Source of the DNA: Thermohalobaculum sp951813525
GTDB taxonomy: Bacteria; Pseudomonadota; Alphaproteobacteria; Rhodobacterales; Rhodobacteraceae
Assembly: GCA_951813525.2 (NCBI GenBank)
Contig: CATOTJ020000001.1
Span: 1,116,001 to 1,180,000, forward strand
Direction of reading: 5' to 3'
DNA: 64,000 nt
A program made the position numbers and the translations under genes. Below are positions 25,631 to 32,699 of this stretch, in pieces. The notes under the pieces were generated by a model, which made no database searches, had not been told where the DNA came from, and saw only the letters and a program-made list of their open reading frames with translations. Numbering within the stretch: position 1 is the first letter of the stretch; each line of letters begins with the position of its first letter.

Positions 25631-26743
25631 TCATCGCCCCCAGAACGCTTCCCGTACGACTGCTTCGCGCGGGCCGACCGGCGTCTCGACCACCAACTCT
25701 GTGCCGGCGTCCCAATGGCCGCGATCGATCAATCCGATCGCAGCATTGCAGTCATAGGAATAGCTGCGGCAACACGACGAGACGCGCCCCACCGCTGCCC
25801 CGGCGCGGTCAGTCACCGGCCAAAAGGTCTGCGGCACCGGCACTGGCCCGCCTGCGATTTCAACCGGCCGAATCTGCCGGGGCGGCTCGCGCGCCGCATC
25901 CAGCGCGGCCCAACCAAGGCAACCGGGGTCTTGCTTGGCACACATCGCACCCAACCCGGCCTCGAACGGCGTCATGTCCGATGTGATGTCGCTCAGATAA
26001 GACAGCATTCCCGCCTCGACCCGTTCCGGATAGCACGGCCCCCCGGCACCAACATCCAGATCGCGCCCGGCCTCCATCAACTGGTCCCAGATCACTTCGC
26101 CGCCTGTTGCGCCTTCAAAGTACAACTCGTACCCGCCCTGTACCGAATAGCCCGACCGCGCCAGGATCATCGGCGTACCGTTCACATCGACCCGCGCGTG
26201 GCGAAAGAACCGGATGTCCAGCACCCCGTCGCCCCAGACACGGCGCGCCAGTTCGTCCGCATGCGGCCCCTGGATACCCAACGGCGAAACGTGCGGCTCG
26301 TGGATCTTAACGTCCAAACGCAGAGCCGCCGCAACGCCTTTATAGTACAGCATCAGATCGCTGTCCGAGATCGAAACCCAGAACCGGTCTTCATCGACCT
26401 TTACAAGCACCGGGTCATTGGTCATCCCGCCGGTGCCATCGACCGTCGGAATATAGAAACACTGATCGTCCTTCATCCGCGCCAGGTCGCGCGGTGTCGA
26501 CATCTGCACCAGCCGCGCCGCATCGGGGCCGCTGATTTCGATCTGCCGCTCGCACCCGACATCCCAGATCTGCACGGCTGATTTCAAATGCGCATAGTCT
26601 GCTTCCGGCCCGCGGAACCCCAACGCCAGCAGCATATTATTGTAGACGATATACCCTCTCGCGCCCGCCGCGTGGGACCGCTCCCAAAACGGCGACCGGC
26701 GCATTCGCACGGAAAAAGGCATCGTGGTCGTTGGATCGTTCAT
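25631..26743 (-). CDS. DmdA-like GcvT-family tetrahydrofolate-dependent methyltransferase, copy 2
   Basis: The 370-residue paralogue of the downstream gene shares MRRSPFWERSHAAGARGYIV, HLKSAVQIWDVGCERQIEI and DDQCFYIPTVDGTGGMTNDP. The C-terminal part (PFEAGLGAMCAKQDPGCLG, then GHWDAGTELVVETPVG) completes the GcvT barrel. It differs from copy 1 in an extra Cys-rich patch (VSSCCRSYSYDCN) in the C-terminal domain. Copies 1 and 2 are 63 bp apart and both lie behind a phytanoyl-CoA dioxygenase-like gene. ATG 26743 has only a weak GGA-type ribosome site, so a few bases of uncertainty remain. Substrate unknown. Confidence 0.78.
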   Translation of the reverse strand: MNDPTTTMPFSVRMRRSPFWERSHAAGARGYIVYNNMLLALGFRGPEADYAHLKSAVQIWDVGCERQIEISGPDAARLVQMSTPRDLARMKDDQCFYIPTVDGTGGMTNDPVLVKVDEDRFWVSISDSDLMLYYKGVAAALRLDVKIHEPHVSPLGIQGPHADELARRVWGDGVLDIRFFRHARVDVNGTPMILARSGYSVQGGYELYFEGATGGEVIWDQLMEAGRDLDVGAGGPCYPERVEAGMLSYLSDITSDMTPFEAGLGAMCAKQDPGCLGWAALDAAREPPRQIRPVEIAGGPVPVPQTFWPVTDRAGAAVGRVSSCCRSYSYDCNAAIGLIDRGHWDAGTELVVETPVGPREAVVREAFWGR

Positions 26744-26845
26744 GACCGGATTTCCACAAGTTTGAACTGTCAAAACCTATAGAAAGCACTCACGCGGCCC
26801 GCAACACCCCGCAAGCGCCGCGTTTTCACCTGAATGCGTCAAGTT

Positions 26846-27745
26846 TCACATCATGCCGGCGGGCTTGTCCTCGCCAGCCTGCGCCGCATAGATCGAGGTA
26901 TAACCCCCCGCCCAGTCCGGCGGCGTCTGACAGGGCCGCGGATCGTGATGGGCCCACTTAACCAACTCGCCCCGGATCACCTTGTAGGTGTTCCGCGTCG
27001 GCTGCGGATGGGCCGTATAGGGCTTGGCGTCCGAAGACGTATAGCAGTTCAGCAGCAACGGGCGCGGCACCGGCGATTTCGACGCGGGCGAATAATGCAA
27101 TGTCCGCGCGTTGTGAACCGTGATGCTGCCGGCCTTGCCGGTCATGTATTCGACCCGGCTGGTGTCCACACCTGCCGCATCCTCGTCCGACAGCATCCCG
27201 GTCCAGTTTCCGTCCGCATCGTACTGATCGTAAAGCGGCTCGTTATGGCTGCCCTTCAGCGCCGCCAGGGGGCCGTTCTGCATATCGGTATTCGCAAGAT
27301 AGCAGCCGATGGTCAGCACATTGTAATTGGTGTGCGGAAAGAACTGGATGTCCTGATGCCACTTCACAGTGTCGGAGGCATCGAACCATTTGAAGTTCAG
27401 CTTCGAGTGATGAAACACCACGTTCGGCCCGACCAGATCGGCGGCGACATCGGCCATCAGCCCGGTCGAAAAATTCCAGTACGCCTCGTGCTGAATGTCC
27501 GGACTTTTCAACCGCCGCAGCACCGGATTATCCGCCGAATGGCCGGGGCCGATATCAAAGATGTCACCGGACTCCGAAACCGCCCGGCTCTGATCCTGAA
27601 AATCCGCCGTCACGCGCTGCAATTCCGCCAGCACATCGGACGGAACAATCTCCTCAACGCTGACAAAACCATCGGTGAAGTACTTCTCGCGCTGCGCCCC
27701 GGTCAGCACGCGCGCGGGATGTGAGAGGATTTCTTCAGGGGTCAT
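26846..27745 (-). CDS. Phytanoyl-CoA dioxygenase (PhyH)-family 2-oxoglutarate/Fe(II) enzyme
   Basis: The 299-residue jelly-roll protein has the Fe(II) ligands His-x-Asp in VKWHQDIQFFPHTNYN and the distal His in GSITVHNARTLHYSPASKS, followed by an Arg for 2-oxoglutarate (PRPLLLN). PhyH-type enzymes hydroxylate CoA thioesters, ectoine, alkylphosphonates and other small molecules. The first gene of a four-gene operon with the two DmdA-like genes and CitE-like gene, 102 bp apart from the next. ATG 27745 is preceded by AAAGG. A substrate tied to methyl-group release is inferred from this context. Confidence 0.82.
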   Translation of the reverse strand: MTPEEILSHPARVLTGAQREKYFTDGFVSVEEIVPSDVLAELQRVTADFQDQSRAVSESGDIFDIGPGHSADNPVLRRLKSPDIQHEAYWNFSTGLMADVAADLVGPNVVFHHSKLNFKWFDASDTVKWHQDIQFFPHTNYNVLTIGCYLANTDMQNGPLAALKGSHNEPLYDQYDADGNWTGMLSDEDAAGVDTSRVEYMTGKAGSITVHNARTLHYSPASKSPVPRPLLLNCYTSSDAKPYTAHPQPTRNTYKVIRGELVKWAHHDPRPCQTPPDWAGGYTSIYAAQAGEDKPAGMM

Positions 27746-27800
27746 GATTGCCTTTCTGACTCGTGTATTTTGCCATCCGATCGGTCTGATTGGGGCAAGC

Positions 27801-28631
27801 TTAATCGGAAATGACGCATGCCTGAGCTTCTTCATCGAATTTTTTGTTCAACGCCTTTAAGTATTTCCTCAATACTTCCACATTCCCAGGTTCATTTACT
27901 ATTGCATTTTGTAAGCTTTCACCTCGTAGCACATTCAAAGATCCCGTTATCTTACCAGGAGGCGGCATGTCCTTCTCGGCCTCCAGGGATTCCTTAGATT
28001 TCTCGACCAACCGCCTGGCTTCGGTCAGATAGTCTGGCGTCGTGCGTTCGAGGTGCTTTCGAAGGTTCGACCGGATTTTTGCGATTGTAACCGCCAGAAT
28101 CCCTAACCGTTCAGAATCATAACCTTCGCTCGCAAGAAACTTATATGCGTTCTCAGCATCCGAGATCTGAACTTTCTGAGCCTTTTCAATCACACAAATC
28201 AGTTGAGCAGACGCTTCATTCAATCTTTTGCTCGCCTCGGCAGGTTCCAAATAGGTTGACCCAGCACCGATTATGCTCGCGCCCAAACCAGCACCTGTCC
28301 AAAGATCGGAATGCGAGCCAAAAAGAACGCCGCCCGCGCCCAATGCTGCAGCTCCGATCAACCCCAGTGCAGCGATGTCCTGTCCACGCGCAGCTCTCGC
28401 CGACATGTTGAAATAGCCCTCAGACAAAGCGTATGCATATTTGATCGAATCGCCGAAGTTAGCCGAATTGTAGAAAGGAGGTACTACGATGTTCTCCGGA
28501 TCCTTCTTGAACGCGTCCCTTTCAACTTCACTCAGTTCGGCCACACCGAAGCACCCGGATAACGTCGTTGAAATCAGCGTGAAACAAGCGAACTTGGCGC
28601 CTTTGCGCCAGGATTTTGCAGAAAAGATCAT
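27801..28631 (-). CDS. Putative lipoprotein of unknown function
   Basis: The 276-residue product has a type II signal peptide, with lipobox LSGC (Cys27) after a hydrophobic stretch, so it should be lipid-anchored. A glycine-rich hydrophobic hairpin (ALGLIGAAALGAGGVLFG) follows at about 88-105, and the C-terminal half is charged and helical. Its base composition is clearly more AT-rich than its neighbours, hinting at horizontal gain. ATG 28631 follows GGGGGAC. The gene lies between a Rieske oxygenase gene and the PhyH gene on the same strand. No family is recognised. Confidence 0.75.
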   Translation of the reverse strand: MIFSAKSWRKGAKFACFTLISTTLSGCFGVAELSEVERDAFKKDPENIVVPPFYNSANFGDSIKYAYALSEGYFNMSARAARGQDIAALGLIGAAALGAGGVLFGSHSDLWTGAGLGASIIGAGSTYLEPAEASKRLNEASAQLICVIEKAQKVQISDAENAYKFLASEGYDSERLGILAVTIAKIRSNLRKHLERTTPDYLTEARRLVEKSKESLEAEKDMPPPGKITGSLNVLRGESLQNAIVNEPGNVEVLRKYLKALNKKFDEEAQACVISD

Positions 28632-28854
28632 GACCGTCCCCCACTTCGCGAATCTTCAGTCAGCGCAATCATAGCCGATCGTTGCAGCCGATATATGCCC
28701 ATAAATACTCATCATCAAAAATGATTGCCGTTTGCAACCGCCATTTCCATCGGCGCCAAGAACATCCACACAAACCCAAAGCCTTTGTCTGCGGTCAATA
28801 AACTCGCTGCACTTTGCGCGGGCCTTCTTCAGCAGTGTGTCAAACACTCTTCTT

Positions 28855-29940
28855 TCAAAGCGACCGCCCTTCGGCGGCGAGTTTCTTGTTCAGGATCTGG
28901 CGTACCTTGATCCCGGCACCGTCGGCGCCCAAAGTCACCTCCAGATAGCCCATGCCGCGCGGGTCGGCTTGGATCTGGGCCTGCATGATCTCCAAGAGGT
29001 GCTTGTCCTCGTCGAACGCGGCGACGACGCTGGCCTTGGTCTTCTCGGCAACGTCGTCCGACAATTCCGGCACATCGAAAGCGGCGCCCCAGAAATAGTG
29101 GGTTTTGCCGCGCTGGGCCGGGGTCACGATATGGCAGCCGCGCATGATAAAGTCCGACCGCCGCCCGGCCTCGGGCGCCGGGTCGTGGACGTTCCAGTCG
29201 GAAAACGAAATCGCCAGCGTCGGCATCCGGCCCTTCTGAACGCGCTTGATCGGCTTGTCTTCGGGCAGGCCCATGCCCGCGCAGAACAGCGGCGACAATG
29301 GCGCCAGGTCGAACTCCTGCTCGTAGCAGACCGTCTCGCCCTCCATGTAGGTCTCGGGCGCCGTGATCCAGTCGTTCTGTTTGAACGTGTTCTTATGCAG
29401 AAAGGCAATATGGGTCAGGTCCAGCACATTCTCGCGGATCAGCACCCAATTCGCGCCGACCTCGTAATAGCCTTGCAGATAGGTCCAGCCCGGATCGGTC
29501 TGGTAACCGACATCCGGCGGCTCGCAGTCGATCGCGTCCCGATCGCCCATCCAGATCCAGACATAGGCACCGGCCTCGCGCACTTCGAAGGCCGGGATCT
29601 GCGCCGTCTTCGGCTTCATCGTCTGGGTCGGCGCCTTGGTGCACAGCCCGGCCGTGTTGAACTCCATCCCGTGATAGGGGCAGATGATCCTATTCCCATC
29701 CACATGCCCTTCCGACAGCGGCGCCCATCTATGCGGGCACCGGTCGTAAAGCGCCGCGGGCGTGCCATCGGCCAGCCGGTACAATACGACCGGCGTTTCC
29801 AACAACCACCGCGCCAGCGGTTTTTCGGTCACCTCCGACGCCAACGCCGCCACCCACCACATATTGCGCGGATAATTGTCCTGCAGCATCCCGTTGGGAA
29901 TGCGCTGGCCATTTGGAATGATCCCGGCATCCTTGTTCAT
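28855..29940 (-). CDS. Rieske non-heme iron oxygenase (vanillate O-demethylase oxygenase-like)
   Basis: The 361-residue oxygenase component has a Rieske 2Fe-2S site (Cys68-Pro-His70 and Cys87-Pro-Tyr-His90) and a mononuclear iron site with His177 and His182 in ENVLDLTHIAFLH (Asp174 nearby bridges to the Rieske cluster). The layout is that of VanA-type O-demethylases and related aromatic-ring or alkyl-ether oxygenases. No reductase gene is adjacent; the ferredoxin at 19.8-20.2 kb is not in the same operon. Its start overlaps the PanB-like stop by 4 bp, so the two are translationally coupled. The substrate is unknown. Confidence 0.86.
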   Translation of the reverse strand: MNKDAGIIPNGQRIPNGMLQDNYPRNMWWVAALASEVTEKPLARWLLETPVVLYRLADGTPAALYDRCPHRWAPLSEGHVDGNRIICPYHGMEFNTAGLCTKAPTQTMKPKTAQIPAFEVREAGAYVWIWMGDRDAIDCEPPDVGYQTDPGWTYLQGYYEVGANWVLIRENVLDLTHIAFLHKNTFKQNDWITAPETYMEGETVCYEQEFDLAPLSPLFCAGMGLPEDKPIKRVQKGRMPTLAISFSDWNVHDPAPEAGRRSDFIMRGCHIVTPAQRGKTHYFWGAAFDVPELSDDVAEKTKASVVAAFDEDKHLLEIMQAQIQADPRGMGYLEVTLGADGAGIKVRQILNKKLAAEGRSL

Positions 29941-30803
29941 CGCCCATCTCCCTTTGTCAGCGCTTCGGCCAGCTTTGCGGCCTCCTCGGGTTTCATCTTG
30001 TACGAATGATCGTCATCTGGAAACGCCCCGGACCGGACATCCTCGGCATATGCGCGAAAAGCTTCCGTCGCGACATCTGCCACGTTGCCATACCGTTTGG
30101 CGAATTTGGGTTTGAACGTGTCGAATGATCCGATCAGATCGTATCCGTTCAGCAACTGGCAGGTTCCGGCGGCGCCCGCGCCGATGGAAAAAGTGAAGAT
30201 CGAAACGGCCTCGTCCACGGCCTTGCCGACCTCATAGGGCATCGCCTCGATCTCCAGCCCGATTGCCCCGGCTTCCTCGATGGCGCGGGCATTGTCGATA
30301 ATCTCCAGCGCGGCCTCGGCCGTGCGCCCCTGCATCTTGAACCCGCCGGCCAAATGGACCCGGTGCGGCAGCAGGCCGACATGGCTCATCACCGGAACGC
30401 CCGCATCCGCAACCGCGCGGATGATATGCGCCATCTCGCGCCCGCCTTGCAGTTTGACAGCTTCGGCGCCGCTTTCCTTCATCAGGCGGATCGCATTGGC
30501 CACGGCCAGATCGGGCGTCGCATAGGACCCGTAGGGCATCGACACCAAACAGAAGGTATTCGGCGCCCCCCGGCGCACGGCCTTGGTATGGTCGATCATC
30601 TGTTCGACCGTCATGGCCAAGGTATTTTCGTGCCCGTGCAACGTCATGCCCAGGCTGTCGCCGACGCCGACGATGTCAACGCCGCCGCGTTCGGCCCAGG
30701 CCGCCGTCAGCGCTTCACCCACGGCAACCATTACCAATCGCTCGCCCGCTGCTTTGCACGCGGCCAGGTCCGGGATCGTCAGGCGTTTGCGTGGTTCGGC
30801 CAT
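29937..30803 (-). CDS. PanB-like ketopantoate hydroxymethyltransferase-family protein with altered active site
   Basis: The 288-residue TIM barrel is clearly of the PanB family, which adds a hydroxymethyl group from methylene-tetrahydrofolate to 2-oxoisovalerate. The first metal site is kept (VGVGDSLGM, Asp49), Lys117 is kept (VKLQGG) and His141 is kept (SHVGLLP). However, positions matching E. coli Asp84 and Glu114 are Ser88 and Gln119, so the second metal ligand seems lost. It overlaps the Rieske oxygenase gene and diverges from a MarR gene. A non-pantothenate reaction is likely. panC is not seen beside it. Confidence 0.8.
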   Translation of the reverse strand: MAEPRKRLTIPDLAACKAAGERLVMVAVGEALTAAWAERGGVDIVGVGDSLGMTLHGHENTLAMTVEQMIDHTKAVRRGAPNTFCLVSMPYGSYATPDLAVANAIRLMKESGAEAVKLQGGREMAHIIRAVADAGVPVMSHVGLLPHRVHLAGGFKMQGRTAEAALEIIDNARAIEEAGAIGLEIEAMPYEVGKAVDEAVSIFTFSIGAGAAGTCQLLNGYDLIGSFDTFKPKFAKRYGNVADVATEAFRAYAEDVRSGAFPDDDHSYKMKPEEAAKLAEALTKGDGR

Positions 30804-30810
30804 ATCGACT

Positions 30811-30836
30811 CATGTTGTTCCATTTGGAACAACATG
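30811..30836. promoter_or_regulatory. Perfect 26-bp palindrome, candidate MarR operator
   Basis: Two perfect 12-bp arms (CATGTTGTTCCA at 30811-30822 and TGGAACAACATG at 30825-30836) flank TT in the 107-bp gap between the divergent PanB-like and MarR genes. MarR dimers bind palindromes of about this size, and the site lies 8-33 bp before the PanB-like ATG, where binding would block its transcription or translation. Confidence 0.75.
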
Positions 30837-30910
30837 CCAGCTTTCCTTTCGCGGCGCAAGCAGGCATTCAAGATCAGCAACGCCCGAACCGGCTGACAAA
30901 GGAGCCGCCC

Positions 30911-31396
30911 TTGCCACAGCCCAAAAAGGACACGCCCGGAATTGACATCGCTGCTTTTCTCGAGGGGTTGGGCCTGCGCCATGCCTATCGGTTGTCCTAT
31001 CTGACCAGCGCGATTGTCACGCCGGGCTATGACGAAGTGCGCCGTCAGACGGGGTTGATCCGCGGCGAGTATCTATTGTTGCTGTGCCTGGCCGATCAGC
31101 CTGTCCTGACAGCACAGGACGTGGCGCGCATGACCCGGCGCCCGCGCAATTCGATCAGCCGGGCGGTCCACCGGATGCTGGACGAAGGCTATATCGACCG
31201 CGCCCCCGACCCCGAGGACGGACGCCAGTCCCGCCTGACCATTACAAAACGGGGACGCAAGATGCAGGCCCGGATCGAAGCAATCCTTGCCGCCCGCGAA
31301 GCCGAAGTGCTGGGCATTCTTGACGCAGCCGACAGCGCCGCCCTCGACCGCATTCTGCGCAAACTGGTAACGCACAGCGCCAGTCTCGATCGCTAG
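30911..31396 (+). CDS. MarR-family transcriptional regulator
   Basis: The 161-residue protein has the MarR winged helix (LTAQDVARMTRRPRNSISRA, then VHRMLDEGYIDRAPDPEDGR as the wing). The start is a TTG at 30911 six bases after a strong AAAGGAG; longer forms would run through the operator. It is divergent from the PanB-Rieske unit and so likely controls it. MarR regulators often sense aromatic or phenolic ligands, which fits a vanillate-type oxygenase, but no ligand is shown. Confidence 0.85.
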   Translation: MPQPKKDTPGIDIAAFLEGLGLRHAYRLSYLTSAIVTPGYDEVRRQTGLIRGEYLLLLCLADQPVLTAQDVARMTRRPRNSISRAVHRMLDEGYIDRAPDPEDGRQSRLTITKRGRKMQARIEAILAAREAEVLGILDAADSAALDRILRKLVTHSASLDR

Positions 31397-31496
31397 AGCG
31401 CTTTTCAGCCTGACTGCATCGGTCAGGCGTCGCGAAAGTGCGACCAATCAATGGCTTGGAGCGCTCGATCTGATTCAATCAGATCGAGCGCTCTAG
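31393..31496. repeat. About 104-bp palindromic repeat element
   Basis: CTAGAGCGCT (31393-31402) and its complement AGCGCTCTAG (31487-31496) form the ends. Inside are a GCCTGAC/GTCAGGC hairpin (31408-31428) and a 17-bp perfect inverted repeat, GAGCGCTCGATCTGATT at 31459-31475 and its complement at 31477-31493, with a one-base loop. It begins at the MarR stop codon. It looks like a REP/MITE-like element that may also terminate transcription. Confidence 0.7.
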
Positions 31497-31592
31497 CGGA
31501 TCGTATGCCGAAGCGAAAAAGGGCAGCGACCAAAGCCGCCGCCCCTATCTGAATCGCAGTCCGCCCCAACAGGCAGCCATACGGCCGACATC

Positions 31593-32075
31593 CTATCCCT
31601 TGGCGTCGACGCTTTGTGCCCAGGGCTTCTCCGGGCCGCCGCACGTCCCCAGCTTGATCTCGAAATCATAGGTGGTCGACAGCGACGTGATCGTCCAGGT
31701 CAACGTCCCCCAATAGGGCCGCTCAACACCAGCGTGATCCGTCACCGGCTCATCGCATTTGGCGCCGCGCAGCTCCCTCGTGGATTTGGTGCTGACCCAG
31801 CCGCCGCCGAACGGCTTGCCGATCACCGGGCTGTTCGCATCCATCGTCACATAGGCAGCATCGGGCGAAATATAGAGCAGCATTTTGGTCTGAGGCACCG
31901 ACCACATCGAGTATGTCTCGCCGTCGACCTGCACATCGTTCTGAATATGTATCTCACCTGCCTTGACGGAATTGCCAATCGTGTAAAGCGTATAGCTGCC
32001 ATCGGCCCAGGCCGACCCGGCCCCCAGACCGACTGCGATCACCGCGCCCAGGGCAATCTTGTTCAAATCTCTCAT
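31593..32075 (-). CDS. Secreted hypothetical protein
   Basis: The 160-residue product starts with a signal peptide (residues 1-24, cut after SAWA) and continues as a beta-rich mature protein with two Cys pairs' worth of cysteines (CDEPVTDHAG, LGTCGGPEKP). It should be periplasmic. No family is recognised. It sits 163 bp downstream of dgkA on the same strand. Confidence 0.7.
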   Translation of the reverse strand: MRDLNKIALGAVIAVGLGAGSAWADGSYTLYTIGNSVKAGEIHIQNDVQVDGETYSMWSVPQTKMLLYISPDAAYVTMDANSPVIGKPFGGGWVSTKSTRELRGAKCDEPVTDHAGVERPYWGTLTWTITSLSTTYDFEIKLGTCGGPEKPWAQSVDAKG

Positions 32076-32194
32076 CGAATTTCCTCGCTAACGTTCATCG
32101 TAACCCCTCATCGGCCAAGTCTCGCAGCCGGGATGCCGGGTTGTCCAATGGTTTCAACCAATCTCGGCACAGGCCGGTTCGCCGTGACTGCCCT

Positions 32195-32213
32195 GCCCGC
32201 TTTGCCAGCGGGC
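32195..32213 (-). terminator. Hairpin downstream of dgkA
   Basis: Arms GCCCGCT (32195-32201) and AGCGGGC (32207-32213) with a 5-base loop lie about 26 bases beyond the dgkA stop. No strong T-run is present, so terminator activity is tentative. Confidence 0.4.
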
Positions 32214-32238
32214 GCCGGGAATTGTAAGCCGCTCCCGA

Positions 32239-32598
32239 TCAAAGATACGGGACGAAGATCAACGCCCCCATGATCGCGGCGCCCACAGCACAGATCAGCA
32301 CGGCCCCCGCAGCAATGTCCTTGGCCCGCATCACCGCCTGATTGTGTTCGGGGGACACGACATCGCACAGATACTCGAACGCCGTGTTCATGGTCTCGGC
32401 AATCCAGACCGCGACGATTGTAGCGACCAGCCATTTCCAGTCTGCTGCACTGATCCGCAGCGCAATGCCCGCCGCGATTACGACAACCGTCGCAACCAGA
32501 TGAAGCCAGGCATTGTGCTGTGTCGACAGCATGAAACAAACGCCGCGGCCCGCGAAATAGAAGCTTTTCAGTCGCGATTTGATGCTGAACCCGCTCAT
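32239..32598 (-). CDS. dgkA: Diacylglycerol kinase (DgkA-type prokaryotic membrane kinase)
   Basis: The 119-residue membrane protein has three helices and the DgkA active-site segment with Glu68, Asn71 and Glu75 (AETMNTAFEYLCDVVSPEHN), matching E. coli Glu69, Asn72 and Glu76. It phosphorylates diacylglycerol or, in some bacteria, undecaprenol, using ATP at the inner membrane. Its ATG overlaps the stop of the 34-residue membrane peptide gene (ATGA), and that gene overlaps the LDI-like gene. It is therefore translated as part of this trio. Confidence 0.9.
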   Translation of the reverse strand: MSGFSIKSRLKSFYFAGRGVCFMLSTQHNAWLHLVATVVVIAAGIALRISAADWKWLVATIVAVWIAETMNTAFEYLCDVVSPEHNQAVMRAKDIAAGAVLICAVGAAIMGALIFVPYL

Positions 32599-32699
32599 GT
32601 GTTCAATCTCCAACGCTGCGCAGTGTTGTCGGCCCGCTTCCGGCGGAAAGGTGCAAGAAGCATCCCCGCCAACGCGGCGAAAATGATGCAGCAGGTCAT
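32595..32699 (-). CDS. 34-residue predicted membrane peptide
   Basis: This short gene encodes one hydrophobic helix (MTCCIIFAALAGMLLAPF) followed by a basic tail (RRKRADNTAQRWRLNT). A near-consensus AAGGAG at 32705-32710 lies five bases before its ATG at 32699. The ATG overlaps the LDI-like stop, and its own TGA overlaps the dgkA ATG, both as ATGA. The two-sided coupling and clean ribosome site make translation very likely. It has no recognised family. It probably sits in the inner membrane with the positive tail in the cytoplasm and may assist either neighbour. Confidence 0.7.
   Translation of the reverse strand: MTCCIIFAALAGMLLAPFRRKRADNTAQRWRLNT

Noticed and set aside
24947..26581. Open frame of 544 codons on the plus strand
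   Set aside because: It is a shadow of the two DmdA-like genes, which have clear family motifs, and its content is Arg/Pro/His-rich noise.
28656..28847. Possible 63-residue gene upstream of the lipoprotein
   Set aside because: No good ribosome site or recognisable motif; the gap is AT-rich and probably noncoding.
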